A DNA stretch of 64,000 nt from Odontesthes bonariensis (lineage: Eukaryota; Chordata; Actinopteri; Atheriniformes; Atherinopsidae): the NCBI RefSeq assembly GCF_027942865.1, contig NC_134526.1, positions 18,209,784 to 18,273,783 of the forward strand, read 5' to 3'. Both the position numbers and the translations under genes were made by a program. Positions 37,776-50,692 of the stretch are shown here, piece after piece; position 1 is the first letter of the stretch, and each line of letters begins with the position of its first letter. Below the pieces are notes generated by a model. It was not told where the DNA came from. It ran no database searches and saw only the letters and a list, made by a program, of their open reading frames with translations.

Positions 37776-40291
37776 CTACTGGGCTGCAGAGAAATCTTTG
37801 AGGAAATCACAGGTTTTCTTGTGGATAACCTCACGCAGCTTTCTGATTCTGCGAGTGCTGGAGGAGCCCACGAAGCTGTCAGGCTGCAGGACGGCCATCC
37901 CGTTGTGAACATCCCCCATGATGATGAGCTGCCCATCAGCAGTAGTGATATTGGGACAGGGACAATTCCAGTCCATGTTCAGAAGAGTCACCTCCAACGG
38001 CTCCTTACCAAAGAACCTCAGACCCATCTTCTCGTCCTTCAAGATCTCCTCCACGGTCACCAAAGCATGCCCCGACTCTTGCTCCTCTGTCATCTCAGTC
38101 ACACGCCCGAGGATAACAAAGTCACTCTTGCAGAAGCTGGTAACCATCTTGCCTCGAGGTTTACATATCTTGCAGTTATGGTTCTTTGGAAAGGGACACA
38201 TCTCTTCACAGGCCTCTTTAGACTCAAAGTTGTTCTCATTCCCACCGCAGCCTCCATACACAAACGACTGGCACTTTTTCAGGCTGCTGCTATATGCCCA
38301 ACGGGGCTCATACGCCTTGCAAGGCCCTTGTAGGCTTGGTAGGCTGCAGGGAGCTGCCAGCTCTCCTCCACATGACAGCATGCAGGCTTCATAGGTGTCG
38401 AAATGGTTTTGGTTTTTATTGCACTGACTGTAAGTGAAGGTAAAGCAATTGTTCCTCTTTGGTTCGTAGTACCAGCTTATGCTCTCTTCTCCACAATCAT
38501 CAGTGTCTGGACTCTTGAGGCACTCAGCAGGTGGAAAAGGAAGGTTGGTATTATTCCCCTCAGCATTTCCACCTTTCGGCTCTCTCTTGATCACCACCAA
38601 GGGAAAATGTGCCGACACACTTCCTCCGACGTTTCTGGCTGTGCAGGTGTAGATTCCAGCATCCTGAAGTTGGGCGTTGTATATAACCAGCTGGCCGATG
38701 TTAGTGACAACAACATTCCCTCGCACATGATTGGGTCTCATTATTATATTGTCTTTGCCTTTCAATTGTTTCTCCCAGGTGATTTCCGGTTGTGGCTTTC
38801 CAGACACCTCACACAAGAAGCTTGCTGTCTCACCCACAAAAACAGAATGTTTTGTGGGTCCACTGTGTATGGCAGGGAGCTGAATGTCAGTTGGGAGGGT
38901 GGTTTGGAGTGCAGTTGTGGGATGTAAGGTTGTCTCCACTGGGATTGGACTGGTGTTTGGCCAGGTCAGGTGATACCTGTGGGTAGGTTAAATAAGACAG
39001 TAATGAATTAATGTTAAAGGCTTATATTCAACAACAGCCCCAAATCAGAAAAAAATTGGTAAAAGCAAAAACTGAATACATTTTTAAAAGGAAATCACAA
39101 TTCTTTAACTTACTTTGACTTGGTTTTTCTTCTCGACTCTATTTCATTTATCAATATACATTCATTTTTGCATTTCAGGTCTGCAACACATTTAAAAAGA
39201 AATTGGAAAGTTGGATGGGAACAATTTTGAGCTAGCGATGATGTAAATAAAAATAATATGTAATGACTTAAAAAAGAATAAATAATGATATTCTTTGGAA
39301 TAGATGATTCTCAACATGTGACTGCAATCATAATTTGTATGATGTAAATGGTACAAAAGCAGTATCCATTAAAGGCTAAATCTTTGGGGACAAAACATGG
39401 GCAGACGATCTACATTTTTTTCAATGCTTGACAAATTACTGAAATGTTAAAAGATAATGAGCTGGGATGGGAAAGGATTTGCATTGTATTTCTCCCTCTA
39501 CAGGGCATAGTGTCATTAAACTATGCAACTTCAGTTTGTAAAATGAAAGGGTGTAAACCTATGCTGATGACTCATGATTTTTAATCCCACTGGTGGCACA
39601 ACATCAATAACTGTCATTCATTAGTATCTTACAATAGCTACATGGGCAAGGGATTATTGTAGAAAATCTTTGAAAATCGAGTTACATTTACAAATTACAC
39701 TATATGTTTACTTATGTAAACCTCTATTCGGAGGTGATGATGACTTCTCTAGGCTCTGAGGTATCTGGGATGGACCATCACACAGTAGAAATCTGTATTG
39801 TGATCAGACCAATCAGAATTCAAGATATTTTTTCAGAATAAATGGAAACCATTTGGTCTTTGGCTCAGACCAAATAACCAAAAGGACCATCCAGACTGTT
39901 ATCAGCAACAAATCCAAAAACCAGGCTCTGTGATGTTATGGAGTTGTATCGATGGCCTTAAAAAAAGGGCATTTACAGTTTTGTGATGAGTTTTTGGATT
40001 AACAAATGCTGCCTTTCCAAGGACGTCCATGTATTTTTCAACAAGACAATGCAAAACCACAGTCTGCACACATACAAAGGCATGGCTGAAGAGAGTACGG
40101 ATACTGGCCTGGCCTGGTCGGAGAATGTGTGAAGAATTTTGAAACAAAAAAAAATGCAACAATGACAACCCCTGATTGTTGCACATCTTAACCCTTTAAT
40201 ATCCAAACAGTACAAAAAAGGAGTGGGGAAACAAAGAAAATGTTTCTTTGCACCTTTATCATCTCCTTGGGGAAATAATATATACACATAC

Positions 40292-40360
<69 letters not shown>

Positions 40361-41731
40361 GGCAAATGTTAGAGATGTCACTTCATGGTACTGGGTACTA
40401 GACTGGAATGTTTGTTTTTTTCTCTTTTCTATATCGTCCAAATTCTTTCTAATTTGGCATTTTATTATTTTGACAAAATACACACAAAATACATTGTATT
40501 TCAGCGCCAGAGATAGATAACTGTCATAATTTTGAGTATGTAAGCAAGGCAACTTGACTTCATCTTACCAAAAAAACAAATGATAAAAAATACTTAACAT
40601 GTTACCTGCAGGTGACCTCAGAGATTGAGATACCCTTGGAACAGGCCTCGGCATCCATGTAGCACTTGTTATAATAAGTCATGCCGTCAGAGGCGCATGT
40701 GAAGTGGGGTTCTCTCTCACAGCGGTCTCTGCACTTACAAACAGGCTGGCCGTCCCAGATGTCACACTCGGAGCCTTGTTGAGCGCACATGAACTTGTCA
40801 CAGGTGGCACCCTTTGGCATTCCAATAGGGCCCTTGTTGCCCTTGATATCTATGTAGCGTGCTGCCACACAGCTCTTGTTACCACACACATTGGGGCAAC
40901 ACTTCTCAAATGTCTCACAGTCCTAAAGTTTGGAAAAGAAAAGACAAGTTCTGACCTCACACCAGGGTATTTGTTCAGTTACCTAATATGTGTGAACTTG
41001 CCAAAATGGGAAACAAATCCAAATAAAAACAAAACAGCTGTAGTTTCCCCTTGTGATAACTTAATGTCATCAGGTTTGTTTAAACTATTATTTCTGTTTG
41101 CATCAGTTTTGTCTAACATTTCACAGCATGTAACTGAAAATAGAACATTTAAAAGTAACTGTCAGCATACTGAAGAGGAACAAGAGGAATGGTTGGGAAC
41201 TGACACATAGTAATCTAGCATTTGTCAAACATGGGATCCTCTTGTACTAAAGAGCAGAACAAATCTGTTATTTTGTCCAGAAGCACAAGCACAAATTATG
41301 AAGTGTAATTGTCTGATGTCTCGTGCATTTGATTCAACTTCGACTTTGACATCCAAACCAATCCTTTTAAATACAGTTTGGCAAAAGCTTGTGATAAAAT
41401 ATTTCCCTCTCTTATTTCTAGGTTCTGTCAGTCTATTTTCTTAATTATAGCTATAAGTTTAACTGTACATTATATACCCTACAGACAGCAGGTTACAGTT
41501 ACTGACAGGAGAACTCACCTGGTCAGATTCACACTCGCGCATGCAGGTGCTCATAGCATCCACCCACAGATTGGGGTTCAGATCATTCGGACACATACCT
41601 GCGTGAGAGTACACCACCTTTGCCACCATCATGGGCATAGCTCTCACACGGCAGCTGTCCATGCAAAGGAATATAGTGTAACATTGTCCAAGAAGAAACC
41701 AAATCCATCGGGGAAACAGCATCCACCACAT
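37776..41731 (-). CDS. wfikkn2: WFIKKN2, secreted WAP/Kazal/Ig/Kunitz/NTR protein (3 exons)
   Basis: Exons: 41731-41519, 40922-40606 and 38976-37776. All junctions are GT-AG with matching phase, giving 576 aa, the length of the human protein. After a hydrophobic N-terminus, the WAP core has eight Cys (47, 63, 67, 73, 79, 80, 84, 89). A follistatin/Kazal module spans about 108-176. The Ig domain (about 213-303) has Cys232, Trp244 and Cys288. Kunitz 1 (329-379) has Gly after its second Cys, so it is unlikely to inhibit trypsin. Kunitz 2 (387-437) has a Lys397 P1 site. The NTR domain runs from 445 to the end. Family members bind GDF8 (myostatin) and GDF11 and their propeptides outside the cell. 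Synteny with ANKRD40 and LUC7L3 and the VTCRYHLTWPNTSP stretch favour WFIKKN2 over WFIKKN1. Intron 2 contains a Tc1-like relic and an (AT)n tract. Confidence 0.96.
39725..40195 (+). pseudogene. Tc1-like transposase relic inside WFIKKN2 intron 2
   Basis: The plus-strand translation carries FQQDNAKPQSAH at about 40035-40070, the conserved catalytic-domain block of Tc1/mariner transposases. Just downstream, in another frame, it carries a WLKRVRILAWPG-like piece corresponding to the block before the SPDLSPIENVW motif. The upstream part (about 39870-39950) resembles the same family at nucleotide level (ATCCAAAAACCAGGCTCTGTG). Stops and frame changes make it dead. It lies antisense to the host gene, between exons 2 and 3. 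No inverted terminal repeats could be defined, so the ends are approximate. Confidence 0.65.
40297..40358. repeat. (AT)n microsatellite in WFIKKN2 intron 2
   Basis: About 31 TA units, preceded by a short imperfect TATACACATACATATG stretch. Confidence 0.95.
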
Positions 41732-44329
41732 ATCGTACCGGAGCAGACGCCAAAATGCTGAAAATCCAACCGGTTTAAGACGACCGTAAAGTGGTTCACT
41801 TAAAAAAAGAAAAAAAAGAAGAAAAGGCTTTTAACCTGTCCACAGTCGCGTAGTTAACTTTTAAATACTCGTATCAGATGCGGGATGAACAGCGTGCGTA
41901 CTGGCCCGGTCCCGATCTTGAAGAGTTGTCCAGGTTAGTTGCTCCACGTTAAGAGTTGTGGTGTGCAAACCCCCTCGAGGTCTGGCAACATGAATAACAG
42001 TGGCCTGTCTACTCAGAATGCAAATCCCAGCTGAGTTACAGTCATGATCAACTTAATTAAAAAGAGAAAAAAAAAAGTTCAACAGCAGTTTGCAGGGGCT
42101 GTTTCATAAAAGAACTGACGAGACACCTGTGCGTAAGGCGCCGGCTTCCTTAACCCTTAGCTTGCAAAGTGGGCGCAAAAGGGAATTATAGGTCACTTTC
42201 ATCATCTTAAATTTTAACCTGATGAAAGTGACTTTAGTTCTATTTAAACTCATGAGTTACACATAAAAACAACTGAAATAAAATCCATATAAATATAAAT
42301 GACAGATAATTCACATTCTGGTGTATTGATGAATGTTATAGAAACATCTACTATAAAGCACAAAAAATGTGTAGGCTACTATTTAATCACATATGTTGCT
42401 CTAGGTGATTTTGTAATAAAAAAAAATTTTGTCACGTTCATAAAGGACATGAGTGTGCAACATATTAATGTGCTGTATGCCGCGAGAAAGCTGGGACGTT
42501 TCTACTACTTGCCTAAACAGAATATCTCCAGGAGATGGCACCAAACTCAGGATCTATTTGTTTAAGAATCCCTCTGGTTTGAATTCTGCTCTAAAAGCTT
42601 ACTTTAAACAATGCAGAATCATGAGGTCTTTTTAGTCGGAAAGAAAAAAAATCCAAGAACATCAGCGGCCAAACTATGCAGGTGATAACAAACAGGTGCA
42701 TCGGGTGTAGGTCCCATATCTGCCACTTCTTTTAGATAGTTGAATTGCTTTTCAAAAATGTAAATTTTACGAGTTTAACTTTTGCCTCACAGCATTTTGC
42801 ATTTTTATCATAGTTTATGAACTGACCATATGCAGTTGGCAGGGCCACATATAAACCCATTTTAACTTAACTCTGGCTGACAATGCAGTTTTTCTCTCAT
42901 GTTATCACATGAGTTAAAACTGATGATTTAAAATATAAATAATGATTACTTGAGCTGCTAATTGTGTTACTTTGTTAAAGGTTTGTTTTATTCTGCAGGA
43001 CATTCCTGCTGTATAAATACTGGTGCAGGATGAAATTTAAATAGGTATAGTATAATGCTGCAAGCACTAGAAATACTGCGGCACATTTGGGCTGCTATCA
43101 CAATATTGACATGCAAGAAGTCACAAGTAGTACGGACAGCTTGAGATCATGCTGTGAAAAACTGTGCTGTTCCCCAAAAGGAAATTCCAGGAAGTGCGGC
43201 AGAAGAGAAGGCTTTGAAACAAAACAAAAAGGCCCGCGGTGATGTGTTCAGTATAAACATTACAAAAAGAAAAATAAACTCTTGAGTTTATTCCACAATT
43301 GACACTGTCTAATGTCTATACCTTTTTTCTCAGTGTTAAAAACAGGTCTTTCTCCGTCATTAGGAGATCAAGAAATAAAAACTAAGAAAATGTTTAAAAA
43401 AAAAATGTGTGTGTGTATTGTGTGAGGGTATTAGTAGTGTTATAGCGTCTCTGCTTCCCAAGCTGAGTCCCTGCTGGGTCTAATGAGGCCCACTGCTCTT
43501 CAGGCCAAACCCTGCAGTCCAGTCTCGTCTGCTGCCTGTGAGCCCTTCCTGACGGCCCTTATATATACACAAACAAGACATCCATTTAAAGAAAGCATAG
43601 GTCTACAGTAAATGTGGGGAAAAGAAAGATTATTGATTCAAATTATTCACAAGGATTTCATTAAAACAAAAGCGCAGGTACACAAATGAACATAAGTTCA
43701 GTTGAAAGCAAATGTGCAAACACCATCAAGCTGTGTTTGTACTGTCTGCTCACCCACTCCCCCCCAACCCACCCAGCCTCCACCCCTAACCTTCACCCCT
43801 CAAGACCCTACATTCCCAACATAGTCAGTGCTGGGGCTACAGGGTGTGTCACATATTGAATAAAGCTGCATGGAGGACCCCCTGCAGGGCTTTCCAACAA
43901 CTCGATCTGCTTTCAGCATCTGTATTATCTGCAAACAGACCTTGACTTTGACCTCTCCGCACTCTCACCGTGTTTGTGAGCCTTTGCAACTTTTGATGTG
44001 TCCATTTATTGTACAGTCAATTTCGTAATTTGTGGATCTGTATTTGCAATGGACGTTTAAAACTTTGATGTTTAGGTTTGGTTGTTTTGTAAAGCCAAAG
44101 CAATGCTTTTATGTAAACCATACCCGATGGGATATCTGGCAGAACACCTGACCTTATTTCAGTTCAATCTAACAATAATGCTATGCAATTACACTGACAT
44201 TCAGATCCTTTTCTTATCAAAATATAATAATGGAATATGGTTAAGCATAGGATCATCATAGTCATGCTTCAAATATTGCACATCCACTGTATGTTGGTAA
44301 GTCCTGGTCATCAGCTTGAAGGAATTTTA
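41732..44329. other. WFIKKN2 upstream region, no gene recognised
   Basis: The 5' flank and presumed promoter and 5' UTR of WFIKKN2 lie at about 41.73-42.2 kb. A GC-rich GGCGCCGGC word is at about 42138, but no clear TATA box was fixed. The GC-richer block 43440-43560 lacks simple repeats and could be regulatory. No other gene was recognised. Confidence 0.5.
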
Positions 44330-44990
44330 ATTAGTTTCTTTATAGAACACGTTCTAGTCTGGAATCTCTGCTCTCGTCTGATCCTTACACAACACTAGTG
44401 TAGGATTAAGGTTAGGACATTGACTTGGCCCTTTCACAACAATAATCTTTTACCAGAACAACTTATGTATTATTGTCTTGCTGCATCCCAACTCCTCTTG
44501 AAATTAATTTTACAGACACGTGTGCATTTTCCTGTTGCATTTGCCGCTACATTTCAGAGTTCGTTGTTCCATCAATGATTACAAGCAGCTCTGGTACTGT
44601 AAAAATAAGAGAGGTCCAAACCATGATACTACCATCCCCATGTTTAACAAATAATGTTCAAATACAGTTCTCATTCAAATAAAGAACGAACAAACCAAAA
44701 AAAAAAAAACGTTTCGTTCTCATCTGTCCACAAACTATGTCTCTATCTTGTCCTTGCTGTCCATGTCCTTCAGCAAACATATAGGAAGCACTGTCCTTGT
44801 GTGGTTTACTGATGGGCTCATCATTAGCCAATGTGAGAACCATGTAGCTGCTTAAAAGTTGGATTTCTTTGAGACTTCCCCAACTAATACACACCTGCTC
44901 TTTGAGGGCTCTTTGTTGGTTGATCACTCCTGTGGAGGGGAACGTTGCTCTTTAATTTGCTCCATTCGCAGACATTTTGTCTCGCTAAGG
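44330..44990 (-). pseudogene. degraded Tc1-like transposase
   Basis: Read on the minus strand from high to low coordinates, the segment gives LWTDENET (about 44710), VKHGDGSIMVW (about 44640), VIIDGT (about 44580), MQQDNN (about 44480) and GPSQCPNLNP (about 44430). These correspond in order and spacing to the LWSDET, VKHGGGSIMVWG, QxDND and WPSQSPDLNPIE blocks of Tc1/mariner transposases with a DDE/D catalytic triad. Frame changes and stops separate the blocks, so it is an old, dead copy. Terminal inverted repeats were not found. It is unrelated in detail to the intronic relic at 39.7-40.2 kb. Confidence 0.75.
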
Positions 44991-45707
44991 ATTTCCTAAA
45001 GTTCAAACTCCTTAGATGGTTTTTGAAATGTTCTGGAAAGACCAACAAAAAATCTTTTCAAGGTCTTCAGAAATCTTTCATGTGTTGTATATTTAAAGTA
45101 ATACGTGGTAACCCTTTATCTTATACATTAACATGGCATTGTATAAAAAGCAAAAGGTGTTTAGATATAATTAATAATATGAGCAATAGCAGGAAAGTTA
45201 TATTGAGTAGCTACAACAGAAAAGAGACGGTGGTGCCAAATGAAGACAACTTGAATATTGATTACAATGCTTGATATAGTGATTTTTCAAAATTTCAGAG
45301 CTTTGTGGGCCTAGCTGCCTTCCTAAAGGTATTACTCCCTTTTTTTTTTATGTTGGAAGATGTTTATGGGTTTAGGGTGAAGGCTCGACAGCAAAGATTT
45401 GAAGCTGTGACTTAATCTGTCTCAAAGCTCCTAATCATTGTCATATGAATTGGTAAGAGGGGTACGACACAAAAAACTTGAGTTAACACATCAGTTCTAT
45501 CTTTAAGAATTCTGACATTTATTTGTAAAGGTTTGGAACATACACCGATGTGATCTGGATCGGAGAAAATGCTACATCATTCCACAGTTTCCTGACAAAT
45601 CAGTCCCGCTGCCGCATAGCACACAACAACAGACTGTTGCACCCATTTTGTATGGCTTTTTCTCAAGAGGTGGTGGCAGATTGGTTTTGTTAACTGCAGG
45701 CAGACCT

Positions 45708-45756
45708 GGGCTTGCTTTCTCTTTGTGTGCAGTCTTTATGCTAAGCTAAGCTAAAG
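45708..45756. mobile_element. fragment of a common teleost MITE-like repeat
   Basis: GCAGTCTTTATGCTAAGC followed by TAAGCTAA matches the recalled core of a dispersed teleost repeat, the same family as the fragment at 16886-16955. No ends are visible. Confidence 0.4.
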
Positions 45757-45824
45757 AGTTGCGGAACAGAAACACAGAAACACAGAAGGGCAGTACCAGT
45801 TTTCTCTTTTCCTCCCTGCAACAC

Positions 45825-45949
45825 ACTTTAGTTAACATTACAGTTAACTAAAGTTAACTAAAGCATGGACTTTAGTTAACATTACAGTTAACTAAAGTTA
45901 ACTAAAGCATGGACTTTAGTTAACATTACAGTTAACTAAAGTCCATGCA
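45825..45949. repeat. 44-bp tandem repeat, hairpin-forming, about 2.8 copies
   Basis: Copies start at 45825, 45869 and 45913. Copies 1 and 2 are identical over 44 bp; copy 3 diverges at its end. Each unit contains CTTTAGTTAAC and its inverse GTTAACTAAAG around an ATTACA loop. In copy 3 the pairing extends to 18 perfect base pairs (45907-45948, arms GCATGGACTTTAGTTAAC and GTTAACTAAAGTCCATGC). Confidence 0.92.
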
Positions 45950-48900
45950 AAAATGTCCGACCACAGACTAGAGTTTGTACCCAGGCTTGTGATTAGATTT
46001 GTGCTACAGAAGTAGAAGTACAAGTGGTTCTAACACCACACAAATAACCAGAAAATAGTTTAATGTTGCATTCTGCTCAGGTGGATATTGCACATCAGAT
46101 TTGCAACAATAATCCTGGCTCTATTACATTATTTGAGGAGATATCATCGAGTTGTAATGTTAAAACAAACTGTTGCTTCATGAACACTTCTGCGTGCAAA
46201 AGAGCCATGAAAGTACAGTATTTGCTTGGATTTATGCATAAACTATGCAAATAACTTCTCAACTGAGCTTGGTGGTTTTAGTGTCATGCATGCATTTTTG
46301 TGGCAAATAAGCAGCTCTGTATATTAGCTTTGTGCATTATGGCTGTTCGAAAAGGGCACAAACTACGTCAAATGCCACGGTTGAAGGCATGTACCTGTGA
46401 GTAACGTCGCCTTCTGCCTCCAGTTGTAAAATACTCTTAGGGGGTTATTGACTACGCAGATCCGCAGCTTCTCTTGCCCGTGATTGAGGCCTGGGAAGCT
46501 GGTTTAAAACAATGACGGTGTTATGACTGTTCATACTAAGCTTATTATGAGTGTCTCATTCCAGAACAAAGGAGAGAGACACGTCCAGCCACAGCAGGGC
46601 CCTAAGCTGATTCCTCAGCCTCAGTCTAGACATACAACATAACACAGCAGTGAAAATGGACAGACATGGAGGCATGCATGCATAGATGGGCATCCAATGA
46701 AATGTATAGATATCATGATAGCCATATGCTTTGTCTTCTCTTTTTTTTTTTTATATAAACACGCACTTAAGTAAGACCACTCTGCTTAGATTATGCAATA
46801 TCTGTGTTCTCTAGATCGCAGTGTCCGAACATCTGGTCACCACATGAACACTATTGTATTCATTACACTAAAGAGGTTAAGGATTTCACAGATACAAGAG
46901 CATCAGTATGACCGTAACTTAGGTGTTGTTTATGTTCTTTCTATCAGAGAGGGAACATAACAAAATCCTATGTTAATTAAGTTTATAACAGATTGTACAA
47001 CAGCAGTTGTTATACAGATGCAGGTCAAAGGTGAATGAACAGACCGGAGACCAAAACGACAGCTAGATGGTGCAACGACACATGATTCTTCCAATCCAGG
47101 AGAACTTTTTCATAAAAATAATTTAACTCACGTTTAAAAAGAACCATGAGAAAGTTGCTGTAAATCTGCATCAAGGCAGAAAATAGGGATTACCTTTTCA
47201 ATCGCTTACAGTATTGAAAGATCACAGCGAGACACGTGCCTCCGCATTTACTGTCAGAATTAGATTAGTTTAAAATGTTATCAAAGGAGCGAATGATACA
47301 TCTGCTGCAAGAACATCCTACTGAGCCGACCACCTGATGTAGTGTACATCCCATTTCCTTTAGGGTAATGCAGTTTTATTTAACTGCATTGTCAGATGTT
47401 TCTCTTATTTCCCAAAATACAGCTTAGGTCATGATATGCATGTACACCACCATGATAGATGGTTTCACCCACTGAGCCGGCTGCATGGCTGGTGGGTTAG
47501 AGAACTCCAGGCAAAAGTGGAATGCTGCCCTTTATTAGGATCTGTGTGTACGGGCTAAATTCACAGTAAAAGCTTATATAATTTTATTTTGTCAAATTTT
47601 TACAGTTTCCTTTTCATAATCAAAAATGAAAACCTTCATGCAACAGGGGCTGAGATAAAATGACCTCCACACGGACTATATGATAAAAAAGAAAAAAAGG
47701 ATGACAAGTCTTCACAACCCATATGACATAGACCAACTCTGGTTGTGAAGAACCAGAATCACAACAGCACTGAGAGAGTGAAATTTTATTAATCACCAAT
47801 TGCCCTGCATGACAGTAGTCTGTATCCAATTATATAAGAAGCTGGTATCATGACCTGCTCCCCAAAATGCCGTTCTGAAAATACGGGACACAGGAGGGAC
47901 CAAGACCTCAGAAAAACTGGTACATTTCAGTATACACAAAGAATGACTCTGTATCGAATCAACAGGTTTAGAGTAAAGACAAAGGCTTTACATGAACTAA
48001 AAAACTAAGAGGAAAAACGATCTTTTTCATCCGCAAATCTAGTCAGTTCGCGGCTCATCTGGTGCAAATATCTGCTCGTGTGCTCCCTCTAGTGGCTGTA
48101 AGCTGGAATGCATTGCACATGAAGGATGACCAGCAGGTGAATTAAATATAAAGAAAAAGAGAATCAGGCCAGATTCATTATGTTAAAATTGCATCGATTG
48201 GTCAGATGTGTGTTGGCTTGTATAAGACACTTGGAAAGTTTGAGAAAATATTTTAAAAAAAAAAGGGAAAAAAAAAAAGATCAAGTCATATATCATGCTT
48301 TTATCAAAGAACAGGTAGAGGTCTCCAGAACAAAATCAACACAATTTTAACAGTGCCTAAAGATTATTTCCTCAAGTACACATGACCTACTGTATATAAA
48401 AATATCAGACTCTGAATGCATAGGTTAATTCAAACTGTATTCTGCTTTTTCTGGAACAATAAGCAACCCACAAACATTACGTAGGCATCTCCTTTCCACA
48501 GAATCAAAGAACCTACAAATAATAATAATTAAAAAAAAACAATTGCAAACATGCAGCTTTCATCCACCCTGAGCACAAAATGGCACAGGTCTTTTTTTTT
48601 TTTTGGGGGGGGGACATATTGTCAAACTTTCTCAATCAAAATTCCTGCCTCACGCACGTGTCACAGCTTCGCTCAATAAAGCATTTAACGTAGCCGGATC
48701 TTTGTTTTTCCTCAATCTGCTCAAACTCTCTCGAAAACACTTCCCCCTCGAATTGCACTTCAACAGAAGCATCTCAGCACTTTCCTTCAAAGTAGACTTT
48801 TTGACACGGAAAAACGACAGGCCTAGCTGGTTCAAGAAAAACGCACTAAGTTAATAAAAAGAACAAATCGTAAAACACAGAAACACAGCAAGAGCCCCGG

Positions 48901-50692
48901 GAATACAACTGAACAGTAAACATTTACCATCAGGTAAGATACTGATTGTAGGACACGTGGAATGTCCGCCTACTGCACTGTTTGAGATAATTTGACCCCA
49001 GCATACACGTTAATAAAAGCAGCATAAACAACATCGCCACCTAACTCAACATGACTGTGACTCTTCCCCAGTTAAATGAATTCTTTTGCCGTTAGTGTAA
49101 AATATAGTGTCGATACGCTCTCTGGGTGAGATATCTTGGCTGCCATTTAGAAAACAACAGCAAAAGTTAAGAGAAAATCACTTAAATTATATATATATAT
49201 ATTTTTTTTTTAAATCATACATATATGTACTAGAGTAGCCTTGAATATCAAACCAATATGCAGTATGGTGATTTTCTGACGTGACACAAAAGAGAAAAGA
49301 AATGTGAAACTTTAATAATTTGGAAGAACAAGGAAGCACTCAATCATCAACGTAGGCTTTGCCGTCTCTTGTTTCTTTTCCGTTTTTACTCAGGAGCAAA
49401 AAGAAATATAGAAATAAAATGAAATGGACACTGGGCAAAGCTGCATTTTGTTAGTTCTAAAGTTAGTGTCTTCGCTGGCTGGACGAGTTTTTGGTCAAAC
49501 AAATCGACGGCTACTCAGATATTCAACCCGAAGCTGAATCCTCATGCGGAACCTTTCCCGGGTCACTCAAACGCAGGACGTGGTCTCACTTTATTAGCAA
49601 GAATCAACATGACTCGAAAATTAAATATGTATAGTTCACATTTGACATCTGACTCAATGTAATAACACTCTGCGACGCAAAGTGATGGACGTGTTGTAGG
49701 ATATTAGAGGGGTGAAAGAAAATGTTCCGCTTCAAGTCGCATAACTTTTATCTCTGAGGTTTTTGTCAAAAAAAAAAACCAAAAAAAAAAAACAGAAAAG
49801 ATAGTTATTCAAGACATTACTAGTTATTTTCTTACCACAGTGTACAACTGACTGATTTAAAATGCAGGGATGATGCTAGTGCTTCTACTCAACTGTGTCC
49901 ATCTGTGTGGGGATATAGATTAAAGCATGTTGGATGTGGTCAGCTGATAAAAGTACTTTTGAGTTCAAAGACAACATCTCAACCGGTTTGAGACTGAATC
50001 CACCTTACAGAATTAGGCTAACAACAGGTACCCTTTGCAAGAAAAGACACTAAGGTTTATGCCAAGAGCGTGTAGAAAAGTGTGTACACAGGCGACATAT
50101 CTGATATTACTCTGTAGGTCAATTTGTTAGAAATCCAAGTTCACTGTGGTGCAACACGTCCTGCTCTGTGGTCTGATGATTAGCTTATCAGTAAGAGTTA
50201 TGAAAATCCTTCCTGATATCCTCTGCTCGTGTCCTCTCAGACTATGTTCCTCTTCGACCAGTCTGCAGCCAGAATAAAAATGTGTCCATATAAGGCGACT
50301 GAAGAATCCCATTCAAGTCCAGCCCCATTAGGAAGACAAGCCAACGTCCCCCTCTGTTTACCCACTGGAGCCTTGGCACAAAGTGCAGTGGGAGAAAGGT
50401 TCATAAAGAGAGGAGAGAGGGGGTCAAATACTTTCGCAAATAATTGAGGATACCATGCAGCAGTAATCGCTTGGAACTCATTGGATACAATAAAGCAGCA
50501 GGAGGGCCAGATGGGGACAGGAGGTGGACAATAGCTACAGTTGAAAAAACAAATCTCCGCTAGGATATTGGTAAAACACCAAAGCCGAACAAAGCTGTAA
50601 CAAGGAACCTGGGCAGGCAACTAGTCGAGGTTGCTTGAGGATAGCTACAGAAGCCCATCATAATCAGGGAGACCTCAGGGTCCGTGGTAGCT
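45950..50692 (-). other. intergenic and probable ANKRD40 3' UTR
   Basis: The right part, just below the ANKRD40 stop at 50693, should be its 3' UTR in minus orientation. Several minus-strand AATAAA hexamers exist (for example near 49590 and 47783), but which one is used cannot be told. The left part shows no gene. An AT/T-rich run lies at about 49180-49215. Short open frames on both strands have no recognisable domain. Confidence 0.4.

Noticed and set aside
37764..38927. Plus-strand open frames (158-189 codons) over WFIKKN2 exon 3
   Set aside because: They are antisense shadows of a GC-balanced exon whose minus-strand frame encodes complete Ig, Kunitz and NTR domains.
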